Below are positions 32,058-43,642 of a stretch of 64,000 nt of DNA, in pieces. A program made the translations under genes and the position numbers. The notes below the pieces were generated by a model. It was not told the origin of the DNA, did not search any database, and saw only the letters and a program-made list of their open reading frames with translations. Position 1 is the first letter of the stretch; the number at the start of each line of letters is the position of its first letter. The stretch is from Tenuibacillus multivorans (GTDB lineage Bacteria > Bacillota > Bacilli > Bacillales > Alkalibacillaceae). Where the stretch lies: assembly GCF_900103915.1 (NCBI RefSeq), contig NZ_FNIG01000011.1, positions 20,275-84,274 of the forward strand, written 5' to 3'.

Positions 32058-32128
32058 CCCTCATATAATGTTGGGAATATGGCCCAAAAGTCTCTACCCG
32101 GTTGCCGTAAACGACCGGACTATGAGGG
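32058..32128 (+). promoter_or_regulatory. Purine riboswitch, guanine class
   Basis: The aptamer has P1 CCCTCAT (32058-32064) pairing with ATGAGGG (32122-32128), P2 TTGGG/CCCAA, P3 around CCGG/CCGG, and the conserved core elements TATAAT, ATATGG, TCTCTACC and CCGTAAA. The ligand-reading base in GGACTATGAGG is C (32120), the base that pairs with guanine; adenine sensors have U there. Binding of guanine stabilises P1 and lets the downstream terminator form. Confidence 0.95.
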
Positions 32129-32207
32129 AAGTATTCTGAACAGTTATAGATAGGGTGACGTATGTCCAGACTGCTTTCCTCATAATGGGAAGCAGTCTAT
32201 TTTTATT
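32120..32207 (+). terminator. Riboswitch expression platform: antiterminator and terminator
   Basis: The terminator stem is AGACTGCTTTCC (32168-32179) with GGGAAGCAGTCT (32187-32198), followed by a T-rich tail. The 3' strand of aptamer P1 and its extension, TATGAGGGAAG (32121-32131), can instead pair with CTTTCCTCATA (32174-32184), breaking the terminator. Low guanine therefore permits transcription of the purine genes. Confidence 0.9.
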
Positions 32208-32230
32208 TTATTTAAAAAAGGAGGAGCGAC

Positions 32231-32725
32231 ATGAAACCACTTGTTGGTGTCATTATGGGCAGCACTTCAGATTGGGAAACGATGAAGCATACTTGTGATG
32301 TATTAGATGAGCTTGAGATTCCTTATGAAAAAGTAGTTGTTTCAGCCCATCGCACGCCGGAAAAAATGTTTCAATACGCCGAGACGGCTAAAGAACGTGG
32401 GCTTAAAGTCATTATCGCTGGAGCAGGTGGAGCGGCCCACTTACCAGGAATGGTAGCTTCAAAAACGATACTTCCAGTTATCGGTGTGCCTGTTCAATCC
32501 AAGGCATTAAATGGACTCGATTCACTATTATCCATCGTACAAATGCCAGGAGGAGTTCCAGTTGCAACAGTCGCAATCGGCAAAGCTGGTGCAACCAATG
32601 CAGGATTACTCGCAGCCCAACAGTTAGCTGCCTGGGATGAAGATATATACGAACGATTAAATGAAAGAAGAACATTACTACAAGAAAAAGTCGAACATTC
32701 CAATGAGGAGTTGCAAACATGGTAA
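32231..32725 (+). CDS. purE: N5-carboxyaminoimidazole ribonucleotide mutase
   Basis: PurE (164 residues, class I) rearranges N5-CAIR to CAIR. The signatures [13 protein letters not shown] and SAHRTPEKM and the [11 protein letters not shown] loop are present. AAAGGAGG precedes ATG 32231. It opens the purine operon and overlaps purK by seven bases. Confidence 0.96.
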   Translation: MKPLVGVIMGSTSDWETMKHTCDVLDELEIPYEKVVVSAHRTPEKMFQYAETAKERGLKVIIAGAGGAAHLPGMVASKTILPVIGVPVQSKALNGLDSLLSIVQMPGGVPVATVAIGKAGATNAGLLAAQQLAAWDEDIYERLNERRTLLQEKVEHSNEELQTW

Positions 32726-33843
32726 AACACATACAACCAGGTCAAACAATAGGGATTATCGGTGGCGGTCAGCTTGGCCGCATGATGGCCATGGCGGCAA
32801 GGCAGATGGGATACCAGATAGCGGTATTAGACCCCACTCCGAATTCTCCGACAGGCCAAGTAGCTGATGTTGAAATAACTGCAGCCTATGATGATTTTGA
32901 AGCGGCTAAAAGGCTGTTGGACGAATCGGATGTCATCACATACGAATTTGAAAGTATAGATGTCTCTGTCTGTAACTATTTAGTTGAGCAGGGTTACGTT
33001 CCTCAGGGGAGTGAACTTATTCGAATCTCGCAAGACCGAGCTTTTGAGAAAAAGGCGATCGAAAAAAGTGGCGCTAGAGTCGTGGCATATGAGCTAATCG
33101 ATGATATTGAAGATCTTAAACGTGCGACAAGCTCGGTCGGTTTTCCGTGTGTCTTAAAAACGAGACGCGGTGGTTATGATGGCAAAGGGCAAATGATTTT
33201 GAATGCCTCATCAGACCTTTTTGACGCAACGGAGCTTTTAGAGCGTGGACCAAGTATTTTGGAACAATTCTTATCATTTGAAAAGGAGCTTTCTGTCATT
33301 GTTAACCGGAGTGTAACGGGTGAGATGACAACTTTTCCGGTAGCTGAAAATATTCATATGGATCATATTTTACTTCAATCGATCGTTCCCGCACGTATCG
33401 TCCCATTGATCGCAGAAAAGGCTAAGGAAGTAGCTAAACAGTTAGCGGAATCAATCAATATGGTCGGTACTTTAGGGGTGGAAATGTTTTTATCTGAAGA
33501 TGGAGAGATATACATCAATGAAGTCGCCCCTCGTCCGCATAATTCAGGACACTATACATTAGATGCCTGTGTAACATCACAATTTGAACAACATATTCGC
33601 GCCATTACAGGCATGACATTAGGTGAACCAAAGCAGCATCAGGCTGTTGTTATGATGAATGTCTTAGGCGAACACATAACGGATGTGTTAGACAGAATTC
33701 CGAGCCTAACAAATGCCAAACTACACTTATATGGCAAAGCACAAGTTAAACCGAAACGTAAAATGGGTCACGTTAACTTTATGGGCGAGCAAACAAAGGG
33801 AATACTACAACAAATAAAAGATCTTGAAATATGGAGGCCATAA
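32719..33843 (+). CDS. purK: N5-carboxyaminoimidazole ribonucleotide synthase
   Basis: PurK (374 residues) is an ATP-grasp enzyme that makes N5-CAIR from AIR, ATP and bicarbonate. It shows [20 protein letters not shown] at the N terminus, the ATP-grasp loop [12 protein letters not shown], and [14 protein letters not shown] near the metal site. It starts within purE (ATG 32719) and is followed 3 bases later by purB. Confidence 0.96.
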   Translation: MVKHIQPGQTIGIIGGGQLGRMMAMAARQMGYQIAVLDPTPNSPTGQVADVEITAAYDDFEAAKRLLDESDVITYEFESIDVSVCNYLVEQGYVPQGSELIRISQDRAFEKKAIEKSGARVVAYELIDDIEDLKRATSSVGFPCVLKTRRGGYDGKGQMILNASSDLFDATELLERGPSILEQFLSFEKELSVIVNRSVTGEMTTFPVAENIHMDHILLQSIVPARIVPLIAEKAKEVAKQLAESINMVGTLGVEMFLSEDGEIYINEVAPRPHNSGHYTLDACVTSQFEQHIRAITGMTLGEPKQHQAVVMMNVLGEHITDVLDRIPSLTNAKLHLYGKAQVKPKRKMGHVNFMGEQTKGILQQIKDLEIWRP

Positions 33844-33846
33844 AAT

Positions 33847-35142
33847 ATGATTGAACGTTATACACGAGAAGAAATGGGTCAGATTTGGACTGACGATAAT
33901 AAATATCAGGCATGGTTAGAGGTTGAAATCTTAGCCTGTGAGGCTTGGGCCGAATTAGGTGTTATTCCAAAAGAGGATGTCAAAGCCTTGCGAGAAAAAG
34001 CTTCGTTTAATGTGGAACGTATTCAAGAGATCGAGGAGGAAACGCGACATGACGTCGTAGCCTTTACACGAGCTGTATCCGAAACACTTGATGATGAGAA
34101 GAAGTGGGTTCATTACGGCTTAACGTCAACCGACGTGGTCGATACAGCGACGGGTTATTTAATCAAACAGGCCAATGACATTATAAGACAGGACCTTATC
34201 CGTTTTATCGATATTTTAAAAGAAAAAGCGAAGCAACATAAAAATACGATTATGATGGGGCGAACTCATGGTGTGCATGCCGAGCCGACTACCTTTGGGT
34301 TAAAGCTTGCCCTTTGGTATGAAGAAATGAGACGAAACCTCGAGCGCTTTGATGCCGCTGCCGAAACGATTCAATATGGCAAAATGTCTGGAGCGGTCGG
34401 AACCTATGCCAACATCGACCCATACGTTGAACAATATGTTTGCGAACATTTAGGGTTAAAGCACGCACCGATCTCAACGCAAACCTTACAGCGAGACCGC
34501 CACGCTCATTACGTATCGACATTGGCGTTGATTGCGACATCAATAGAGAAGATGGCGGTCGAAATTCGTGGCTTACAAAAGAGTGAAACACGTGAGGTCG
34601 AGGAATTTTTCGCAAAGGGACAGAAAGGATCATCCGCGATGCCGCATAAGCGTAATCCAATTGGATCGGAAAACATGGCAGGCATGGCAAGGGTTGTACG
34701 AGGTTATATGATGACGGCTTATGAAAATGTCCCGCTTTGGCATGAACGTGATATTTCACATTCTTCTGCTGAGCGTGTGATTATCCCTGATGCGACGATT
34801 GCAGTTAATTATATGCTCAACCGTTTCGGCGGCATTGTTGAAAAATTAACCGTTTATGAGGAAAACATGAAACGCAATATGGATCGCACATTCGGATTAA
34901 TTTTCTCACAGCGTGTACTCCTATCACTAATCGATCAAGGATTATCGCGGGAGAAGGCTTATGATTTAGTTCAGCCATTGGCGATGCAAGCGTGGGAGGA
35001 GCAAACATCATTCCCACAGTTGGTAAGAAATCACCCTGAAATTAAGCAGCAATTGTCAGAAGAACAGTTAGATGAATGCTTTGATCCGACGTATCATTTA
35101 AAAAATGTTGATGCGATTTTTGAACGATTAGGTCTAGCTTAA
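33847..35142 (+). CDS. purB: Adenylosuccinate lyase
   Basis: PurB (431 residues) removes fumarate from SAICAR and from adenylosuccinate. The fumarase/aspartase-superfamily signature [16 protein letters not shown] carries the catalytic loop Ser; the [10 protein letters not shown] and [14 protein letters not shown] segments bind substrate. A GGAGG site is in the end of purK, before ATG 33847. Confidence 0.97.
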   Translation: MIERYTREEMGQIWTDDNKYQAWLEVEILACEAWAELGVIPKEDVKALREKASFNVERIQEIEEETRHDVVAFTRAVSETLDDEKKWVHYGLTSTDVVDTATGYLIKQANDIIRQDLIRFIDILKEKAKQHKNTIMMGRTHGVHAEPTTFGLKLALWYEEMRRNLERFDAAAETIQYGKMSGAVGTYANIDPYVEQYVCEHLGLKHAPISTQTLQRDRHAHYVSTLALIATSIEKMAVEIRGLQKSETREVEEFFAKGQKGSSAMPHKRNPIGSENMAGMARVVRGYMMTAYENVPLWHERDISHSSAERVIIPDATIAVNYMLNRFGGIVEKLTVYEENMKRNMDRTFGLIFSQRVLLSLIDQGLSREKAYDLVQPLAMQAWEEQTSFPQLVRNHPEIKQQLSEEQLDECFDPTYHLKNVDAIFERLGLA

Positions 35143-35154
35143 GGAGGGTGTCAC

Positions 35155-35877
35155 TTGCATAAAGGGCAATTAATGTATGAAGGCAAGGCGAAAAAGCTGT
35201 TTGAAACAAATGATCCAAATGAATTAGTTGTAGAATATAAAAACGATTTAACGGCGTTTAACGGCCAAAAGAAAGCTGAACAGCAAGGAAAAGGTGCATT
35301 AAACAATCACATTTCATCGTTATTATTTGAGCGATTAAGTGAAGCAGACATTCCGAATCATTGGTTAAAACAGCTTTCTGAAATGGAGCAGCTCGTTAAA
35401 CATACTGACATCATCCCGATTGAAGTTGTCATTCGTAATGTGGCTGCAGGGAGCATAGCGAAGCGATTAGGGTTAGAAGAAGGCTTAGCATTAGCTTTTC
35501 CAATTATTGAGTTTTACTACAAAGATGATGCATTAGGTGACCCTTTAATCAATGATGATCATATTAATCTATTAAATCTAGCATCACATGATGAACTTGA
35601 TGAAATGAGAGAGTTGGCGAGTAAAGTGAATGATGTTCTATTAGAACTGTTTCGAGCATGCGAGCTTAAACTCGTCGATTTTAAGCTAGAGTTTGGAAAG
35701 GATCCTTCAGGAAAGCTAATTTTATCAGATGAAGTCTCACCGGACACGTGTCGTTTATGGGATGTTCATACGAATAAAAAACTAGATAAAGATGTGTTTC
35801 GTCAGGATTTAGGAAGTGTTGAGGATTCGTATCAAGAGATTTTAAACCGATTAAGGGGGGCTGTGGCTCATGGTTAA
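35155..35877 (+). CDS. purC: SAICAR synthetase
   Basis: PurC (240 residues) joins aspartate to CAIR. It has MYEGKAKKLFETNDP at the N terminus and the aspartate-site segment EVVIRNVAAGSIAKRLG. The start is TTG 35155, four bases after AAGGAGGGTG. The family length is complete. It overlaps purS by eight bases. Confidence 0.96.
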   Translation: MHKGQLMYEGKAKKLFETNDPNELVVEYKNDLTAFNGQKKAEQQGKGALNNHISSLLFERLSEADIPNHWLKQLSEMEQLVKHTDIIPIEVVIRNVAAGSIAKRLGLEEGLALAFPIIEFYYKDDALGDPLINDDHINLLNLASHDELDEMRELASKVNDVLLELFRACELKLVDFKLEFGKDPSGKLILSDEVSPDTCRLWDVHTNKKLDKDVFRQDLGSVEDSYQEILNRLRGAVAHG

Positions 35878-36121
35878 AGTTAAGGTCTATGTCACGTTAA
35901 AAGAAGGTGTATTAGATCCACAAGGGAAGGCTGTTGAGCAGGCGTTATTAGCAAAGGATTTTAAGGGTGTTAGTGATATGAGAATCGGTAAATATATGGA
36001 ATTTTATATGGATCGTGATGATCATTCGGATCGAAACATTCAGTCGATGTGTAAGCAGCTATTAGCTAATCCAGTCATTGAAGACTATCGCTACGAGACA
36101 GAGGAGGTTGTGCATCAGTGA
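35870..36121 (+). CDS. purS: FGAM synthetase subunit PurS
   Basis: PurS (83 residues) bridges PurQ and PurL in the three-protein formylglycinamidine ribonucleotide synthase. The sequence [22 protein letters not shown] and the tail [10 protein letters not shown] match. ATG 35870 follows AAGGGGGG in the end of purC; its TGA overlaps the purQ GTG as GTGA. Confidence 0.95.
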   Translation: MVKVKVYVTLKEGVLDPQGKAVEQALLAKDFKGVSDMRIGKYMEFYMDRDDHSDRNIQSMCKQLLANPVIEDYRYETEEVVHQ

Positions 36122-36801
36122 ACTTCGCCGTCATCGTTTTTCCAGGTTCGAATTGTGATACAGACTTATTTCATGCGATTAAGGATGTGCTAGGAGAAAA
36201 GGTTGAATACGTATCACATCAGGAACATGATCTAGAAGGTTTTGATGCCGTACTATTACCAGGTGGTTTCTCATATGGTGACTATTTACGGTCAGGCTCT
36301 ATTGCTAGTTTTGCAAACATTATGCCAGCGATTAAAGATTTTGCTGAATTAGGTAAGCCTGTTTTAGGGATTTGTAATGGATTTCAAATTTTACTCGAGT
36401 CTGGTTTATTACCGGGTGCGATGAAGCGAAACGCAGGTTTGAAATTCATTTGTGAATCGACACCGCTCACCGTGGAGCATAATGAGACGATGTTTACAAA
36501 TGAGTACGAGATGGATGAGCGTATTAATCTACCCATTGCTCATGCTGATGGAAACTATGAATGTGATGATGATACGTTAGCACGTTTAGAAGCTAATCAT
36601 CAGATTGTGTTCAAATATGATGATAATCCGAACGGGTCTAAGGCAAACATAGCAGGTATTGTGAATGAACGCGGCAATGTCCTAGGTATGATGCCACACC
36701 CGGAACGAGCGGTTGAGGCCTTACTCGGAAATGATGATGGCTTACGATTATTTCAATCCATTCTCGTCAATTGGAGGGAGCATCATGCCGTTACTTCTTG
36801 A
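36118..36801 (+). CDS. purQ: FGAM synthetase glutaminase subunit PurQ
   Basis: PurQ (227 residues) is a class I glutamine amidotransferase supplying ammonia to PurL. The nucleophile Cys is in [11 protein letters not shown], and the His-x-Glu pair is in [10 protein letters not shown]. The start is GTG 36118 ([14 protein letters not shown]). Its 3' end overlaps the purL start by 17 bases. Confidence 0.96.
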   Translation: MNFAVIVFPGSNCDTDLFHAIKDVLGEKVEYVSHQEHDLEGFDAVLLPGGFSYGDYLRSGSIASFANIMPAIKDFAELGKPVLGICNGFQILLESGLLPGAMKRNAGLKFICESTPLTVEHNETMFTNEYEMDERINLPIAHADGNYECDDDTLARLEANHQIVFKYDDNPNGSKANIAGIVNERGNVLGMMPHPERAVEALLGNDDGLRLFQSILVNWREHHAVTS

Positions 36802-38995
36802 ACCTAGTCCGAATGAAATTAAAGAGAAAAAGCTATATGAAGATATGGGTATAACAGATGAAGAGTTTCAGAAGATTGAAGATTTACTCGGTCGAAAGCC
36901 GAATTATACGGAAACGGGCATTTTTTCTGTCATGTGGAGTGAGCATTGTAGCTATAAAAAATCGAAGCCACTCTTAAATAAGTTTCCAACGAAAAGTGAA
37001 CGTGTCTTGCAAGGTCCTGGTGAAGGGGCAGGTATTATCGATATCGGCGATGATTTGGCCGTTGCCTTTAAGATAGAGAGCCACAACCATCCATCAGCGA
37101 TTGAACCTTATCAAGGTGCGGCAACTGGTGTTGGTGGGATTATTCGCGATGTGTTTTCGATGGGAGCCCGTCCGATTGCGTTACTCAATTCACTACGCTT
37201 TGGTGAGCTTGATCATCCACGAACAATATATTTGTTTGAAGAAGTTGTAGCTGGGATTGCGGGTTATGGCAATTGTGTAGGTATTCCAACAGTCGGCGGT
37301 GAAGTTCAATTCGATGATTGTTATAAGGGTAACCCACTCGTGAACGCGATGTGCGTTGGCATAATTAAACATGAAGATATCCAAGTCGGGCAAGCCAAGG
37401 GAATCGGAAATACGGTGATGTACATTGGCTCCGCTACTGGACGCGACGGGATCCATGGAGCGACTTTTGCTTCTGAAGAGTTAACGGATGAATCAGCTGA
37501 AGACCGTCCAGCCGTTCAAGTCGGCGATCCGTTTATGGAAAAACTTTTAATTGAAGCCTGCCTTGAGATTGTGAAGTCTGATGCATTAGTAGGGATTCAG
37601 GATATGGGAGCAGCCGGGCTGACATCATCAGCCAGCGAAATGGCAAGTAAAGCGGGAACAGGTATTGAGATGAATCTAGATTTAATTCCGCAGCGTGAAG
37701 AGGGTATGACCCCTTACGAAATGATGTTGTCGGAATCACAGGAACGTATGCTGGTTGTCGTTGAAAAAGGGCGAGAGCAAGACATCAAAGATATAGTTGC
37801 AACGTATGACCTTGAAGCGGTTGAGGTCGGTCAAGTGATTGAAGAGAAACGTTTCAGGCTCATACATAAAGGAGATGTCGTAACAGATGTTCCAGTCGAT
37901 GCTTTGGCGGAGGATGCACCGGTTTACCATATGCCGTCCAAAAAGCCTGAGATTGTCCAACAATCTAAAAAGACATTATCGACCAATGATCCACAAACGG
38001 ATTTAGAGCAATTATTACAGCAGCCGACGATCGCAAGTAAAGAATGGGTCTATCAACAATACGATCACCACGTACAGACGAATACCGTGATTCAACCTGG
38101 TTCTGATGCAGCAGTTCTGAGAATACGTGGAACGAATAAAGCGATTGCGATGACGACAGATTGTAATTCACGCTATTTACACTTGGACCCTAAACGAGGT
38201 GGACAAATAGCTGTAGCGGAAGCAGCACGTAATTTAATCGCCTCTGGAGCTGAACCTGTTGCGATTACCGATTGTTTAAATTTTGGTAACCCAGATAAAC
38301 CCGATGTCTTTTGGATGATGGAGCAAGCCACTGATGGAATGGCTAAAGCCTGTGACGTTTTACAAACACCTGTTATTAGTGGCAACGTATCGCTTTACAA
38401 TGAAACGAATGGCACCAGTGTTTACCCAACGCCCGTCATTGGGATGGTTGGTATGGTTCATGATCTTGCACATATTACGACGCAGTATGCCAAAGAAGTA
38501 GGAGATGCGGTTTATTTAATCGGTGAAACCACTGATGAAATTGGCGGCAGTGAAGTCCAAAAGTTGTTATCTGGACAGTACGAAGGTGAAGCACCACAAC
38601 TTGATCTTTCCTATGAGCAAAAGGTACAGAAACAGTTACTAGAAGCGATTCAAGCAGGTGTTGTGGCTTCAGCTCACGATGTATCAGAGGGTGGATTAGC
38701 TGTCGCTTTGGCTGAAAAAGTTATGACAACAGATTTAGGAATGGACGTGAATTTAACAGGTGAAGATTGGATTGAATTATTTAGTGAAACACAGTCCCGT
38801 TTCGTTGTAACCGTTAAACTAGACAACATCAAGCGATTTGAGGAAATGGTTGAAGCTAAACGAATCGGGTCGGTCACCCATAACAGGAAGCTATCGGTTT
38901 ACTTTAATGGGAATAAGGTTATTCATCACTCAGTCGAGACGTTAACAGATCTCTGGAAAGGAGCAATTCCATGCTTGCTGAAATCAAAGGTTTAA
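36785..38995 (+). CDS. purL: FGAM synthetase subunit PurL (small form)
   Basis: PurL (736 residues) is the ATP-dependent synthetase part of the PurSQL complex. The frame is open from 36713, but ATG 36785 with GGAGGGA just upstream gives [20 protein letters not shown], matching B. subtilis. Conserved blocks include [38 protein letters not shown] and [13 protein letters not shown]. It overlaps purF by 25 bases. Confidence 0.97.
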   Translation: MPLLLEPSPNEIKEKKLYEDMGITDEEFQKIEDLLGRKPNYTETGIFSVMWSEHCSYKKSKPLLNKFPTKSERVLQGPGEGAGIIDIGDDLAVAFKIESHNHPSAIEPYQGAATGVGGIIRDVFSMGARPIALLNSLRFGELDHPRTIYLFEEVVAGIAGYGNCVGIPTVGGEVQFDDCYKGNPLVNAMCVGIIKHEDIQVGQAKGIGNTVMYIGSATGRDGIHGATFASEELTDESAEDRPAVQVGDPFMEKLLIEACLEIVKSDALVGIQDMGAAGLTSSASEMASKAGTGIEMNLDLIPQREEGMTPYEMMLSESQERMLVVVEKGREQDIKDIVATYDLEAVEVGQVIEEKRFRLIHKGDVVTDVPVDALAEDAPVYHMPSKKPEIVQQSKKTLSTNDPQTDLEQLLQQPTIASKEWVYQQYDHHVQTNTVIQPGSDAAVLRIRGTNKAIAMTTDCNSRYLHLDPKRGGQIAVAEAARNLIASGAEPVAITDCLNFGNPDKPDVFWMMEQATDGMAKACDVLQTPVISGNVSLYNETNGTSVYPTPVIGMVGMVHDLAHITTQYAKEVGDAVYLIGETTDEIGGSEVQKLLSGQYEGEAPQLDLSYEQKVQKQLLEAIQAGVVASAHDVSEGGLAVALAEKVMTTDLGMDVNLTGEDWIELFSETQSRFVVTVKLDNIKRFEEMVEAKRIGSVTHNRKLSVYFNGNKVIHHSVETLTDLWKGAIPCLLKSKV

Positions 38996-40404
38996 ACGAA
39001 GAATGTGGGATATTTGGTGTATATGGCCATCCACAGGCTGCACAGATGGCATACTACGGTTTACATGCCTTACAGCATCGTGGACAGGAAGGCGCTGGAA
39101 TTGTCGTTTCAGATGGGACTGAGTTAAAACAGTCAAAAGGCCCAGGGCTTGTCACGGAAGTTTTTAATGAGCATGATTTAAAAGCTTTAAATGGTCAGGC
39201 CGCGATTGGCCATGTGCGTTACTCAACGGCTGGTGGGAACTCGTATGAAAACATTCAGCCGCTCTTTTTCCAATCGAGTACAGGTTCTTTAGCGATGGCT
39301 CATAACGGTAATCTAGTTAATGCGATGAAACTGCGTGAAGAGCTTGAGACAAGCGGAAGTATTTTTCAAACCACTTCGGACACCGAGGTTATTGCGCATC
39401 TGATTAAACGAGGGAAACATCAGTCCAGACTTGAGAATATTAAAGAATCCCTTCGAGCCTTAGAGGGTGCTTATGCGATTGTCATGTTAACGGAGGACCA
39501 ATTGATTGCGGCTCTAGACCCACGTGGCATGCGGCCATTATCGTTAGGAAAAGTGGGAAGCGGATATGCGATTGCTTCTGAGACGTGTGCCTTTGATGTA
39601 GTCGGAGCAGAGTACATTCGAGAAATTCACCCCGGTGAGATTTTAGTGATAGATGAAAAGGGCATGCACGTTGATTCATTTGCACAGCCGAAGGACCGGG
39701 CTATTTGTACGATGGAATATGTTTACTTTGCACGGCCGGATAGTAATGTTGATGGCGATAATATTCATAGTGTTCGTAAGCGTTTAGGGAAAACATTAGC
39801 TGACGTATCCACAGTGGAAGCTGATGTGGTAACAGGTGTTCCGGATTCGAGTATCTCGGCTGCGATTGGCTTTGCTGAGCAATCAGGTATACCATATGAA
39901 CTCGGTTTGATTAAAAATCGTTACGTCGGCCGCACGTTTATTCAGCCCTCACAGGAGCTTCGCGAGCGTGGTGTACAAATGAAATTATCAGCTGTGAGAA
40001 AAATTGTTGAAGGTAAACGTGTGGTCATGGTGGATGATTCAATTGTTCGGGGTACAACATCTAAACGGATTGTCAAAATGTTAAAAGAAGCTGGAGCCAC
40101 CGAAGTCCATGTCAGAATCAGTTCACCTCCGATTACGCATCCATGTTTTTACGGTATCGATACGTCTACGTCCGGTGAATTAATGGCAGCTAATCATTCC
40201 ATTGAGGAAATGCGCGATATTATCGGAGCGGATTCACTTTCGTTTTTACCGATTAAGTCGATGGTTGAGGCTGTCAACAGGGAGGATTTAAGCCCGAATT
40301 GCGGTCATTGCCTCGCTTGTTTTACCGGAAATTATCCAACTGATCTGTATGATGATTCATTACCACCTTATAAAAAAGAGCAACTGATTGGAGCGAGAAA
40401 CTAA
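38971..40404 (+). CDS. purF: Amidophosphoribosyltransferase
   Basis: PurF (477 residues) commits PRPP to purine synthesis. The N-terminal propeptide [11 protein letters not shown] is followed by the glutaminase nucleophile Cys12, as in B. subtilis, where the propeptide is cleaved and a 4Fe-4S cluster binds. Candidate cluster cysteines are in [14 protein letters not shown] and NCGHCLAC. The PRPP loop is [15 protein letters not shown]. Its stop overlaps purM by one base. Confidence 0.97.
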   Translation: MLAEIKGLNEECGIFGVYGHPQAAQMAYYGLHALQHRGQEGAGIVVSDGTELKQSKGPGLVTEVFNEHDLKALNGQAAIGHVRYSTAGGNSYENIQPLFFQSSTGSLAMAHNGNLVNAMKLREELETSGSIFQTTSDTEVIAHLIKRGKHQSRLENIKESLRALEGAYAIVMLTEDQLIAALDPRGMRPLSLGKVGSGYAIASETCAFDVVGAEYIREIHPGEILVIDEKGMHVDSFAQPKDRAICTMEYVYFARPDSNVDGDNIHSVRKRLGKTLADVSTVEADVVTGVPDSSISAAIGFAEQSGIPYELGLIKNRYVGRTFIQPSQELRERGVQMKLSAVRKIVEGKRVVMVDDSIVRGTTSKRIVKMLKEAGATEVHVRISSPPITHPCFYGIDTSTSGELMAANHSIEEMRDIIGADSLSFLPIKSMVEAVNREDLSPNCGHCLACFTGNYPTDLYDDSLPPYKKEQLIGARN

Positions 40405-41429
40405 TGTCAGAAGCTTATAAGCAAGCGGGCGTTAATATTGAAGCAGGATATGAAGCGGTTGATCGTATCAAACAACATGTTGATCGTACGAGTCGCCTAG
40501 GTGTTATGGGAGCATTGGGCAGCTTTGGCGGCATGTTTGATCTATCATCATTAAACTACCAAGAACCCGTCTTAATCTCGGGAACAGATGGGGTGGGTAC
40601 GAAATTAAAGCTAGCCTTTGATATGAACCGTCACGATACGATTGGTGTGGATGCCGTTGCCATGTGTGTGAATGATATCGTGGTCCAAGGCGCTGAGCCG
40701 CTTTATTTTTTAGATTACATCGCATTAGGACAATCACAGCCTAAAAAAATCGAGAGTATTGTTAAAGGAATTGCAGATGGCTGTGAGCAATCCGGATGTG
40801 CGTTAATCGGAGGCGAAACGGCGGAAATGCCAGGGGTTTATGATCCTAATGATTATGATGTGGCTGGTTTTGCGGTCGGTGTGAGTGAAAAAAGTGAACT
40901 CATAACCTCTGATTCGATTCAAGCAGGTGATTATCTCATTGGCCTTCCATCCTCTGGTGTCCATAGTAACGGATACTCACTCGTCCAACACATCATCGAT
41001 CAGGCAAATTTAAGTTTAGACCAAATCTATGAACCTTTTACACAACCTTTAGGTGATGTCTTACTAACACCGACGAGAATCTATGTTGATGAAATTTTGA
41101 GATTAAAAGAGAAAGGCTTACTAAAAGGGGCTGCTCATATTACAGGAGGGGGCTTTTATGAGAATATCCCTCGTATGCTACCTGCAGGACTAGGAGCAGA
41201 AGTGGATATTTCAACATTCTCGCAGCCTTCAATCTTTCGCTTTTTACAGGAGAAAGGTGATTTGACGCACGATGATATGTACCGAGTGTTTAATATGGGG
41301 ATCGGTATGGTTATCGCCATTGAGGCGGATCAAGTGAATGATGTATTCAATCTATTAGATCAAGCCTATGTCATCGGACAAGTGAAGCATGGTGAAGGCA
41401 TTAAGCTAAAGGCGGAGGGTCAAGCATGA
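40404..41429 (+). CDS. purM: AIR synthetase
   Basis: PurM (341 residues) cyclises FGAM to aminoimidazole ribonucleotide. Blocks [28 protein letters not shown] and THITGGGF-type (here [16 protein letters not shown]) are present. ATG 40404 overlaps the purF stop (TAATG), and its own end overlaps purN as ATGA. Confidence 0.97.
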   Translation: MSEAYKQAGVNIEAGYEAVDRIKQHVDRTSRLGVMGALGSFGGMFDLSSLNYQEPVLISGTDGVGTKLKLAFDMNRHDTIGVDAVAMCVNDIVVQGAEPLYFLDYIALGQSQPKKIESIVKGIADGCEQSGCALIGGETAEMPGVYDPNDYDVAGFAVGVSEKSELITSDSIQAGDYLIGLPSSGVHSNGYSLVQHIIDQANLSLDQIYEPFTQPLGDVLLTPTRIYVDEILRLKEKGLLKGAAHITGGGFYENIPRMLPAGLGAEVDISTFSQPSIFRFLQEKGDLTHDDMYRVFNMGIGMVIAIEADQVNDVFNLLDQAYVIGQVKHGEGIKLKAEGQA

Positions 41430-42022
41430 AACGAATAGCCGTAATGGCATCAGGAAGTGGATCAAATTTTGAGTCGATTGTGAATACCTCAAAAGCTAAA
41501 AATTCGAGCTATGAGGTTGCCCTATTATTTTCTGATCAACCAGCTGCTTATGCATTAGAGCGAGCAAAGCAACTAGGCGTTGAGTCCGTTACTTTTTTAC
41601 CTAAAAATTATCCAGACAAAATGGCCTATGAAGCGGACCTACTAGCCTTACTCATTCGCTATCGTATTGATTTTATTGCTTTAGCTGGTTATATGCGTTT
41701 AATCGGACCGACCCTACTCCATCGTTTTGATGGGGACATCGTCAATATTCATCCTTCACTCCTGCCACAATTTCCTGGGCTAGATGCGATTCAACAAGCG
41801 ATTGATGCAGGGGTGGATGAGACCGGTGTGACGATCCATTATATCGATGCAGGAATTGATACGGGGCCGATTATCGAGCAAGAAGCGGTTGCGATTAACC
41901 CGGAAGATTCATATGAAACCGTAAAAAAGAAAGTTCAACGAGTCGAGCATCGTTTATATCCACAAACGTTAGCAAAACTGTTACGAGGAGATGAAACCAT
42001 TGCCAAAACGAGCGTTAATTAG
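41426..42022 (+). CDS. purN: GAR transformylase (folate-dependent)
   Basis: PurN (198 residues) transfers formyl from N10-formyl-THF to GAR. It has the nucleotide loop [11 protein letters not shown], the catalytic [12 protein letters not shown] (Asn and His) and [11 protein letters not shown] (Asp). ATG 41426 overlaps purM by four bases, and its 3' end overlaps purH by 23 bases. Confidence 0.96.
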   Translation: MKRIAVMASGSGSNFESIVNTSKAKNSSYEVALLFSDQPAAYALERAKQLGVESVTFLPKNYPDKMAYEADLLALLIRYRIDFIALAGYMRLIGPTLLHRFDGDIVNIHPSLLPQFPGLDAIQQAIDAGVDETGVTIHYIDAGIDTGPIIEQEAVAINPEDSYETVKKKVQRVEHRLYPQTLAKLLRGDETIAKTSVN

Positions 42023-43532
42023 TGTGTCTGATAAAACGGGCGTTGTAGACCTAGCACAACAGTTAGTGAACCAGGGTGTAGACATTGTTTCTACAGGTGG
42101 CACGAAAAAAGTGATTGAAGAAGCGGGGATCCATGTTACTGGAATATCGGATGTCACGGGATTTCCAGAGATTTTAGATGGGCGCGTAAAAACTCTTCAC
42201 CCTAATGTTCATGCCGGTTTATTAGCTGAACGAGACGAAGAGAAACACTTGAAACAGCTAGTTGAACAAGGGGTTACGCCTATTGACTTTGTTATTGTGA
42301 ATCTCTATCCGTTTAAAGAAGCCATTTCAAAAGATGAAGTGACGTTTAACGATGCGATCGAAAACATCGACATTGGCGGACCGACGATGTTACGTTCAGC
42401 TGCTAAAAATCATCAAGACGTAACAGTTGTCGTTGATCCAGCCGATTACGAACGAGTGGTAAACAGCCTTAAACAAGACGGCGAGGTTCCGCTTGAACTT
42501 AAACAAGAGCTCGCAGCGAAGGTTTTCCGTCATACCGCACATTATGATGCGCTAATCGCAGGCTTCTTAACGGAACAGGTAGGTGAGCGGTTCCCTGAGA
42601 CGAAGACCATGACCTATGAACGGAAACAAACATTACGTTATGGTGAAAACCCGCACCAACAAGCTGCCTTTTATCAAGAGCCATTTGCCGCTCCATCATC
42701 CTTATCACAAGCTAATCAATTACATGGCAAAGCATTATCCTACAATAATATTCAAGATGCCGATACGGCCTTATCCATTATAAAAGATTTTGATGAACCA
42801 ACAGCCGTTGCCGTTAAACATATGAATCCATGCGGTGTTGGGATTGGCAACACGCTATTTGATGCCTTTACCCGAGCTTACGCAGCTGATCCCGTATCAA
42901 TCTTCGGTGGAATTGTCGCGCTTAATCGCGTTGTTGATGTTGATGTCGCCGGGAAACTCAGCTCGATTTTCCTAGAAATCATCATTGCTCCTCAGTTCAC
43001 GGAAGAAGCATTAGCCATTTTAACGAAGAAGAAAAACATTCGACTCCTTGAAGTACCGATTGAAATGAATGAACCGTTAGAGCAAGTTCGCTCGGTTAGC
43101 GGTGGTGTTCTCATTCAGGATGAGGATCGTCATGTATTAGATGAGACCGATCTAAAAGTCGTCACAGATCGAGAGCTGACTGAAGCGGAATGGAACGATT
43201 TACGTTTTGCTTGGAAGGTTATAAAACACGTTAAATCCAATGCAATTTTGTTAGCGAAAGACTCACAAACGATTGGCGTTGGCGCAGGACAAATGAATCG
43301 TGTTGGCTCAGCGAAAATTGCCGCAGAACAAGCCGGGGACAAAGCGAAAGGCGCGGTGATGGCATCTGATGCGTTTTTCCCGATGAGTGATACCGTTGAG
43401 GCAGCTCATGAAGCAGGCGTTCGAGCTATTATTCAGCCGGGTGGCTCTATCCGTGATGACGATTCGATTCATAAATGTAATGAATTAGGCATCGCGATGG
43501 TGTTTACGGGTGTGCGTCACTTTAAACATTAG
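42000..43532 (+). CDS. purH: Bifunctional AICAR transformylase / IMP cyclohydrolase
   Basis: PurH (510 residues) does the last two steps to IMP. I use TTG 42000 ([14 protein letters not shown]), nine bases after GAGGAG; the in-frame ATG at 41991 touches that site. The N-terminal cyclohydrolase domain has STGGTKKVI; the transformylase domain has VKHMNPCGVG with the catalytic Lys-His pair. Its substrate AICAR (ZMP) is the ligand of the riboswitch ahead of folD. Confidence 0.96.
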   Translation: MPKRALISVSDKTGVVDLAQQLVNQGVDIVSTGGTKKVIEEAGIHVTGISDVTGFPEILDGRVKTLHPNVHAGLLAERDEEKHLKQLVEQGVTPIDFVIVNLYPFKEAISKDEVTFNDAIENIDIGGPTMLRSAAKNHQDVTVVVDPADYERVVNSLKQDGEVPLELKQELAAKVFRHTAHYDALIAGFLTEQVGERFPETKTMTYERKQTLRYGENPHQQAAFYQEPFAAPSSLSQANQLHGKALSYNNIQDADTALSIIKDFDEPTAVAVKHMNPCGVGIGNTLFDAFTRAYAADPVSIFGGIVALNRVVDVDVAGKLSSIFLEIIIAPQFTEEALAILTKKKNIRLLEVPIEMNEPLEQVRSVSGGVLIQDEDRHVLDETDLKVVTDRELTEAEWNDLRFAWKVIKHVKSNAILLAKDSQTIGVGAGQMNRVGSAKIAAEQAGDKAKGAVMASDAFFPMSDTVEAAHEAGVRAIIQPGGSIRDDDSIHKCNELGIAMVFTGVRHFKH

Positions 43533-43552
43533 ATTTATTTATGTTGCCTATA

Positions 43553-43630
43553 TTTTTGTTTAAGTAGAGTGTTTTTTGTTTAAGTTTTTGGTAAATTATT
43601 TAAGTTTTCCAGTTTTTTATTCAAGTTTCG
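43553..43630 (+). repeat. Four-copy 20-base degenerate tandem repeat between purH and purD
   Basis: The core TTTAAGT occurs at 43559-43565, 43579-43585 and 43599-43605, with a variant TTCAAGT at 43620-43626, so the period is 20-21 bases. Each core is preceded by a T-rich stretch. The block fills the only sizeable gap (110 bases) inside the otherwise overlapping pur genes. No stem with a T tract is seen. Confidence 0.75.
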
Positions 43631-43642
43631 AAGGGGGTCCTT

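Noticed and set aside
36713..36784. Longer PurL starting inside purQ
   Set aside because: The added residues are out-of-frame purQ sequence; ATG 36785 has a ribosome-binding site and the conserved MPLLLEP start.
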